Shown here one piece after another: positions 25,067 through 29,892 of a stretch of 29,892 nt of DNA. The translations under genes and the position numbers were made by a program. Positions within the stretch are counted from its first letter, which is position 1. The number at the start of each line of letters is the position of its first letter. The notes beneath the pieces were generated by a model. That model was not told the DNA's origin and ran no database searches. It worked only from the letters and a program-made list of their open reading frames with translations. Source of the DNA: DATBIO01 sp036556965. Its GTDB lineage: Bacteria; Acidobacteriota; Vicinamibacteria; Fen-336. The stretch is from the NCBI GenBank assembly GCA_036556965.1, contig DATBIO010000177.1:1-29892 (forward strand), read 5' to 3'.

Positions 25067-25914
25067 TCCGTGCCGCCTTCCAGGAAGCGCAGGCCGGGCG
25101 TGGCTGCCTCGCGCGGACCAACCCGCCGGGCCGCCAGCAGCTCGCGCAGCCGTCGCAGGATGGCGTTGACCCGCTCGGTGCCGAGTTCGTCCAGGTGGAG
25201 GGCCCGCTGCACTTGCGCGCGTGTCCATCCCTGCCGGAAGAGCAGGCGCACGATGGCCGCCTCCCCCGCGGGCAGGGCGGAGAGCGCCGCCGCGAACAGG
25301 CCGTCCAGCTCCCGCACCTGCAGCGACTGTTCGGGGTTCCCGGGCGCGCGCGGGGCGGCGGGAGTGGCCTCGGCGTCTTCCAGGGCGGCGGGCGTCCGCG
25401 TGCGCGCCACCAGGGCCAGCAGCTCGGCGCGATGCCGGTCGGTCATGGAGCCCTGGATCCGCTGCAGCGCGTCGAGCACGTCCGCCAGCTCCACCGGCTC
25501 CCGCCGCTCCATCTGCAGCGCCTCCGCTATCTCCGCCGGCCGGCGCTGCTCCCAGTAGAAGAGCGCGAAGACCCGCTGGTCGAAGGGCTCCAGGCGCTCG
25601 ATGGAGCGGAACAACCGGCGGCGGCCGGCCCGCGAGCGCACCCAGTCCACGACCACGTGGCGCACGATGGTGGTGAGCCAGGCGGCCAGCGCGCCCTTGC
25701 CCGGGTCGTGCCGCCGCAGGCGCTGGCAGCGCTCGGCGGCCAGCCGCTCGCAGACGCGCACGTAGACGTCGCCCGCGTCATCGCGGTCGGCCACTCCGGC
25801 GCGGGCGATGAGCGCCACCAGCGTCGGCGTGTAGTGGTCGATGAACGCGCGCCAGCCGCGCTCGGGGTCGTCTCGGAGCAGCGCATGCAGCGCCTGATCG
25901 GACAGCTCTGGCAC
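25063..25914 (-). CDS. Sigma-70 family (ECF-like) sigma factor with two region-4-like segments
   Basis: The protein has 283 residues, long for an ECF factor. Region 2 spans ~20-100 (AWLTTIVRHVVVDWVRSRAGRR, preceded by DAGDVYVRVCERL). A first region-4-like helix-turn-helix lies at ~104-153 (FDQRVFALFYWEQRRPAEIAEA). A charged, Ala/Pro-rich linker (~155-200) follows. A second lies at ~205-262 (LSALPAGEAAIVRLLFRQGW; AQVQRALHLDELGTERVNAI). GTG at 25914 is the only start after an in-frame TGA shortly upstream. It is coupled to its presumed anti-sigma factor by a GTGA overlap and is preceded by a housekeeping-type promoter. Confidence 0.88.
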   Translation of the reverse strand: MPELSDQALHALLRDDPERGWRAFIDHYTPTLVALIARAGVADRDDAGDVYVRVCERLAAERCQRLRRHDPGKGALAAWLTTIVRHVVVDWVRSRAGRRRLFRSIERLEPFDQRVFALFYWEQRRPAEIAEALQMERREPVELADVLDALQRIQGSMTDRHRAELLALVARTRTPAALEDAEATPAAPRAPGNPEQSLQVRELDGLFAAALSALPAGEAAIVRLLFRQGWTRAQVQRALHLDELGTERVNAILRRLRELLAARRVGPREAATPGLRFLEGGTE

Positions 25915-25959
25915 CGGCTCGCTCGATCACCGTCGGACCGGAGGGACGCTCGGGCGGCA

Positions 25960-25988
25960 AGCCTAACTCCGGCGTTCGCACGCTTCAA
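25960..25988 (-). promoter_or_regulatory. Sigma-70-type promoter of the sigma/anti-sigma operon
   Basis: On the minus strand TTGAAG (25983-25988) and TAGGCT (25960-25965) are 17 bp apart, an optimal spacing. Transcription would begin near 25953, about 39 nt before the GTG start. This looks like a housekeeping promoter rather than an autoregulated ECF site (no GGAAC-type -35 is visible). Confidence 0.6.
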
Positions 25989-26038
25989 TCGGCCCGTCCC
26001 GCGTCTGGGAGACATGCGCCAACCTGGCTGGCCATGGA

Positions 26039-26073
26039 TAACGGACACGAGATCGCCAGGCCCGTGTCCGTTA
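26039..26073. repeat. Perfect 11-bp inverted repeat upstream of the large SBBP gene
   Basis: TAACGGACACG (26039-26049) and CGTGTCCGTTA (26063-26073) are exact inverted copies around a 13-nt centre, in the 180-bp divergent spacer between the sigma gene and the SBBP gene. The second arm ends 21 nt before the GTG start, so in mRNA it would form a stable hairpin next to the ribosome-binding region. No T-run follows, so it is not a typical terminator. It may be an operator, an RNA structure, or the relic ends of a small mobile element. Confidence 0.7.
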
Positions 26074-26094
26074 AGGAGCCGTGCGAGGTGACAT

Positions 26095-29000
26095 GTGGCC
26101 AGACGCCTGCTGACCTTCATGGGTGCCGTCCTGGGCGCCGCCGTCCACGCGGCGGCCGGCGCGTCCCTCCCGGTGGCCGATCCTCCGGGCGTCCGTGAGC
26201 TCCCCGCGCGCTGGGCCGGGCTGCCCATCGCCTTCGAGCCCAACCGAGGCCAGGCCGGCGACGCCGACGTGCGCTTCCTGGCCCGGGCGCCGGGCCTTCA
26301 GCTCCTGCTCAAGCCCGACGTGGTGGTCATCGGGATGCCGGGGCGGCCCGTGGCCCCGGTCCTCGAGATGCGCTTCCCGGGCGCCAGCGCGGCCCCCGCG
26401 ATCGCCGCCGAGAACGCGCTCCCCGGCCACGTCAGCTACTTCCTGGGCGCCGACCCCTCCCGGTGGCGCACCGGCGTGCCGACCTTCGAGCGCGTCCGCT
26501 ACTCCGGCGTCTATCCCGGGGTGGACGTCGTCTTCCACGGGACGGCCCGCGCGCTCGAATACGACGTGGTGGTGGCGCCAGGCGCCGATCCTTCGGTCGT
26601 GCGCCTGGCCTTCAGCGGCGTCGATCGCATGGAGGTGGACCGCCAGGGCGACCTGCTCCTCCACACGCCCGGCGGCGTGCTGCGGCAGCGCGCTCCCGTG
26701 ACCTACCAGGAGGTGGGCGGCGTCCGGCAGCCGGTCGCCGCCGGGTACCGCCTGGAAGGCGGGCACGTGGCCTTCTGGACGGGCGCCTACGACACGGCGC
26801 GCCCGCTGGTGATCGACCCGATCTTCTTGAACCAGGGCACCGTGCTGGTCGGAGGCTCCGGCACCGACGCGCTGGAGGGCCTCGCCATCCTGGCCGGCGG
26901 CGGAATCGTGGCCATCGGCAGCACCACCTCGTCGTCCATCCTGGGCGGCCCCGGATCCGCGGACGGCACGTCCGACATCCTGCTGGTGGCCGGCACGGAC
27001 ATGTTCAGCACCGTCCACTGGACGGCGGTCATCGGCGGCAGCGGCCAGGACCAGGGACGAGCCGTGCTGGCCTCCACCGATGGCTCTATCTACCTCGGGG
27101 CCAGCGTCCGCTCGGGCAACATGCCCCTCGCCGGCAACCCCGCCCAGGCCGCTTTCGGCGGCGTGGAGGACTGGTACCTGGCCCGCTTCACGCCCGACGG
27201 CGTCCTGGACGCCGCCACCTACGGCGGCGGCGCCGCCGCCGACCGACTCTCCGGGATGACGTCCACCGGCACGTCTCCCATGTCCATTCTCGCCACTGGC
27301 GTGACGGCGTCGGATGGCCTCGCCACACCCGGGGTCCTTCAGACCACTCGACGTGGGACCGATGCCTGGGTGGCGCATTACACCGCGAACCTGGGGATCG
27401 GCTACCGCACCTACCTCGGGGGCGACGGCGTCGAGCAGGGGTCGGGCATCGTGGCCGACGAAACGGGCCGCGCGTACGTGACCGGCACCACCTCCTCCAC
27501 CGTTGCCCAGGGTTTCCCCAGCATCAACGCGGTGCAGGCGGACCTGGGGGGCGGGCAGGACGCCTTCCTCGCCATCGTCGCGCCCGACGGCACCGGGCTC
27601 GACTTCTCCACCCACTTCGGCGGCAGTGGCCTCGACCAGGGGCTGGCCATCGACCTCTACCGGGCCGGCGCCTCGGTGACGCCGGCCGGCACCTGCTGCA
27701 TCGTCGGCGCCACCAGCTCGACCAACCTGACGTTGGACGACCTGTTCCCGCGGCAGGGCTCTCTCGACAAGGACGCGTTCGCCCTGTGCCTGAACCCGGA
27801 CCACACCCGCAGGGTCGCCTTCCGCATGCCGGCCCGCGGCAACGACGTGGCCTCGGCGGTGCGGTTCGACTTCACGGGCAACGTGCTGGTCGGCGGTGAG
27901 ACGGACGCCACCAACTACCCGGACTTGAACGGGTTCCAGCGCCATCACGGCTCGACCCAGCTCGGCATTGCCACGCACCTGGGGTCCGGCTCCGTCCACC
28001 AGGAGGTGGGAACGGCAACGGGCTATGACGGGTTCCGCGTCGCCACGGGCGACGTGGACAACGACGGGTTCGAGGACTCCGTCACGCTCTGGGTCAACAG
28101 CCGGAACCCTGCCGACCGCATGGTCGAGGTGGGCCTGGGCCTGGGAGACGGCACCTTCACGCTGCTGCCCCGGTTCCCTGTCTCGCCCACGGCCAAGGAC
28201 GTGGCCCTGGGGCCCTCCCCGCTGCAGGCCGGGGGTCCTCACCTCTTCATCGCCACCGCCAGCGGAATCGAGGTGCGGCTCAACACCGGCAACGGCACGT
28301 TCGGGACGCCCAGCCTCCTGCCCGGGAGCGAGGCCATGAGCTTCGGGCGGGTGACGCTCTCGTTCCACAGCGCCGTCCCCACGCCGGACGAGGCGCCACG
28401 GGTGGTCGCGCTGCGCGACGACGCCCCCGAGGTCCGGACGTTCGATCCCACGACCCAGGGCTACGTGTCCTTCACCACGTCGCTGCCCGACATGCCGGTG
28501 GACATGGACTCGGGCGACATCGACGCCGACGGCGACCGGGACACGGTGGTCTCGACGAACACGTCCCTGGCGGTGCTGGAGAAGACGGCGTCGGGGCCGC
28601 TCATGGTCCGCGGGACGATCACGCTCGCGGGAGGGCCGAACGGCGTGGCCTTCAATGACGCGCGCCAGGACGGCTTTCCGGAGATCCTGTTCACGACCAG
28701 GACGGGGGCGTTCGGAGTGGTGGAGAACACCGGCGGGACCTTCGGCCCTCCCGTCGTGACCAGCTCGGGCACGGGCCAGGTCATCGACGTCGGGGACCAG
28801 AACGGGGATGGAAGGGGGGACGTGGCGGTGGTGGTGCCCGAGGGTGGTTTCGTCCAGGTCAGGTTCAACCTGACGATGGCCACCGGCCCCGTGATCTTCT
28901 CGGGCCCTGCCTTCTCCGCCGGAACGAGAGGGCCGGTCCGGGCGGCCGCCGCCGACTTCAACGAAGACACCCGGGCCGACCTCGCCATGGTGGGCGCCGT

Positions 29001-29892
29001 GGACCTCGACGGCTTCCTGGCCCACGCCAACATCACGGGAGCCGTCTCAAACCTGGACGCGTTCTCCTATCTCGGAGGGGGCGGGCGGGAGCGGGTGCTG
29101 TCCACCACGTGGGCGGGAGCCAACAACCTCTACGCCGTCGGCAGTGGGGGAGCCGGGTTCCCGGTCACGGGTGGAAACCCCTACGCCGGCGGCCCCACGG
29201 ATGGGTTCCTGGTGAAGGTCAGCCTGGGCGGCCAGGCCACCGAGGGCACCGACCTGCAGATGCTGGGCAAGGACACCAATGCCGCAGACCCCAGCCCGGC
29301 GGGGCTGTTCGAGTTCTACATCCGCGTGAAGAACAACGGACCCGCCGCCGCCACCGGGGTGAGGGTCGAGGACGAGCTGCCTCCCGGCATGGAGCTGGTC
29401 GATGCGAGCTTCGTGTTCGATGCGTCGCAGTCCGTCGCTCCCTGCGGCCTGCCCTGCGACATCGGCGATCTGCCCGCCGGTGTCACCGCCATCGTGACCG
29501 TGCGCGTCACCATCAGCGAGCCCGGCACCTACACCAACACCGCCCGCGTCGGAGCCGACAACGACTCCACACCCGGCAACAACGAGGACGAGATCACCTT
29601 CGGCGTGGTGGCCGGGCCGGAGCTGTCCGTGGGGTTCACCTCCGTGCCCGCCACTGCCACCCAGGGCCAGCCGGTCCCCATCGCCTTCTCCCTCGTCAAT
29701 TTCGGCGGGGCCGGCTCCAATGTGACGGTGAGGGCCGAGTGCCCGGGCGGGGCCTGCGAGGACGTCCACCTGGAGGGCTTCACCTGCGCGGGCGAGGGCA
29801 CCTCCAGCGTGACCTGTGCCGCGGACACCGTGCCCGCCGACTCCACCACCCCCGGCAGCATCCGCGTGCGCTTCGACCAGGCCGGCGACCAG
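26095..29892 (+). CDS. Very large secreted SBBP / FG-GAP / DUF11 protein (runs off right edge)
   Basis: The frame is open from GTG at 26095 to the last base: 1266 codons, no stop. GAGGTGA (26085-26091) is the ribosome-binding site. Residues 1-24 are a signal peptide. LPIAFEPNRGQ (residue 43) opens the N-terminal module typical of SBBP proteins, which closes near ARPLVIDPIFL. SBBP propeller repeats (GGSGTDALEG at ~253, YLGGDGVEQGSGIV, FGGSGLDQGLAI) run to ~640. FG-GAP/VCBS-like repeats with Asp-rich calcium loops follow (GDVDNDGFEDSV ~653, DIDADGDRDT ~810, GDQNGDGRGDVAV ~900). Another SBBP-like repeat lies at ~993-1045. A DUF11 domain begins near 1054 (FEFYIRVKNNGPAAATGVRV) and a second Ig-like unit near 1176. 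It is probably an extracellular or surface adhesive/structural protein; no catalytic domain is seen. Confidence 0.9.
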   Translation, partial: MARRLLTFMGAVLGAAVHAAAGASLPVADPPGVRELPARWAGLPIAFEPNRGQAGDADVRFLARAPGLQLLLKPDVVVIGMPGRPVAPVLEMRFPGASAAPAIAAENALPGHVSYFLGADPSRWRTGVPTFERVRYSGVYPGVDVVFHGTARALEYDVVVAPGADPSVVRLAFSGVDRMEVDRQGDLLLHTPGGVLRQRAPVTYQEVGGVRQPVAAGYRLEGGHVAFWTGAYDTARPLVIDPIFLNQGTVLVGGSGTDALEGLAILAGGGIVAIGSTTSSSILGGPGSADGTSDILLVAGTDMFSTVHWTAVIGGSGQDQGRAVLASTDGSIYLGASVRSGNMPLAGNPAQAAFGGVEDWYLARFTPDGVLDAATYGGGAAADRLSGMTSTGTSPMSILATGVTASDGLATPGVLQTTRRGTDAWVAHYTANLGIGYRTYLGGDGVEQGSGIVADETGRAYVTGTTSSTVAQGFPSINAVQADLGGGQDAFLAIVAPDGTGLDFSTHFGGSGLDQGLAIDLYRAGASVTPAGTCCIVGATSSTNLTLDDLFPRQGSLDKDAFALCLNPDHTRRVAFRMPARGNDVASAVRFDFTGNVLVGGETDATNYPDLNGFQRHHGSTQLGIATHLGSGSVHQEVGTATGYDGFRVATGDVDNDGFEDSVTLWVNSRNPADRMVEVGLGLGDGTFTLLPRFPVSPTAKDVALGPSPLQAGGPHLFIATASGIEVRLNTGNGTFGTPSLLPGSEAMSFGRVTLSFHSAVPTPDEAPRVVALRDDAPEVRTFDPTTQGYVSFTTSLPDMPVDMDSGDIDADGDRDTVVSTNTSLAVLEKTASGPLMVRGTITLAGGPNGVAFNDARQDGFPEILFTTRTGAFGVVENTGGTFGPPVVTSSGTGQVIDVGDQNGDGRGDVAVVVPEGGFVQVRFNLTMATGPVIFSGPAFSAGTRGPVRAAAADFNEDTRADLAMVGAVDLDGFLAHANITGAVSNLDAFSYLGGGGRERVLSTTWAGANNLYAVGSGGAGFPVTGGNPYAGGPTDGFLVKVSLGGQATEGTDLQMLGKDTNAADPSPAGLFEFYIRVKNNGPAAATGVRVEDELPPGMELVDASFVFDASQSVAPCGLPCDIGDLPAGVTAIVTVRVTISEPGTYTNTARVGADNDSTPGNNEDEITFGVVAGPELSVGFTSVPATATQGQPVPIAFSLVNFGGAGSNVTVRAECPGGACEDVHLEGFTCAGEGTSSVTCAADTVPADSTTPGSIRVRFDQAGDQ

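Noticed and set aside
26071..29025. A 984-codon open frame on the minus strand
   Set aside because: It is antisense to the SBBP/FG-GAP gene, whose plus frame has recognisable domains throughout; the minus frame has none.

Overview
The window is bacterial chromosomal DNA of very high GC content (by eye well above 70%). Third codon positions are almost all G or C, and GTG (once TTG) is the usual start codon. A lipid A, Kdo and heptose operon makes it a Gram-negative (LPS-bearing) organism. DUF1501/DUF1800 proteins, SBBP-repeat secreted proteins, PQQ-like propellers, a CHAT-TPR protein and a sigma/zf-HC2 anti-sigma pair together fit Acidobacteriota (for example the Thermoanaerobaculia/Holophagae side). 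Myxococcota or a related high-GC lineage cannot be excluded. No tRNA, rRNA, CRISPR array, integrase or transposase was seen.

Positions 1-3477: a minus-strand, tightly coupled export set (DUF1800, Tat-signal DUF1501, then the start of a small beta-barrel-like protein that leaves the left edge). A short Rieske [2Fe-2S] protein is transcribed divergently. Positions 3464-8228: minus-strand triose-phosphate operon gap-pgk-tpiA, ending in a translationally coupled ArnT-like membrane glycosyltransferase, with a good sigma-70 promoter in front of gap. A short frameshifted gene remnant lies in the divergent spacer.

Positions 8444-17049: a plus-strand operon of overlapping genes for the inner part of LPS. 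It opens with a secreted cyanophycinase-like peptidase, then waaA (Kdo transferase), lpxK (lipid A 4'-kinase), an LpxL/HtrB-type acyltransferase, waaF, gmhB, separate heptose-7-phosphate kinase and ADP-heptose nucleotidyltransferase genes, waaC, and an isoprenylcysteine-methyltransferase-like membrane protein. gmhA and hldD are absent and must lie elsewhere.

Positions 17063-21552: a minus-strand exported ankyrin/DUF3471-like/PQQ-propeller fusion faces a plus-strand pair: a Tat-exported glycosylasparaginase-family enzyme and a PLP-dependent threonine/serine dehydratase-family enzyme. The divergent spacer carries two copies of the palindrome TGCTAGCA and a C-terminal gene fragment that overlaps the asparaginase start.

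Positions 21682-29892: the most interesting part. An exported TPR-CHAT putative protease with a C-terminal membrane anchor converges on, and overlaps by 50 bp, a zf-HC2 anti-sigma factor with a periplasmic FN3-like tail. That gene is coupled to an unusual sigma factor with two region-4-like segments. Divergent from the sigma gene, behind a perfect 11-bp inverted repeat, is a very large secreted SBBP/FG-GAP/DUF11 protein that runs off the right edge (at least 1266 codons). The inferred picture is an envelope-sensing circuit in which the CHAT protease could act on the anti-sigma factor and the large surface protein is a client; only the gene content and layout are directly seen.
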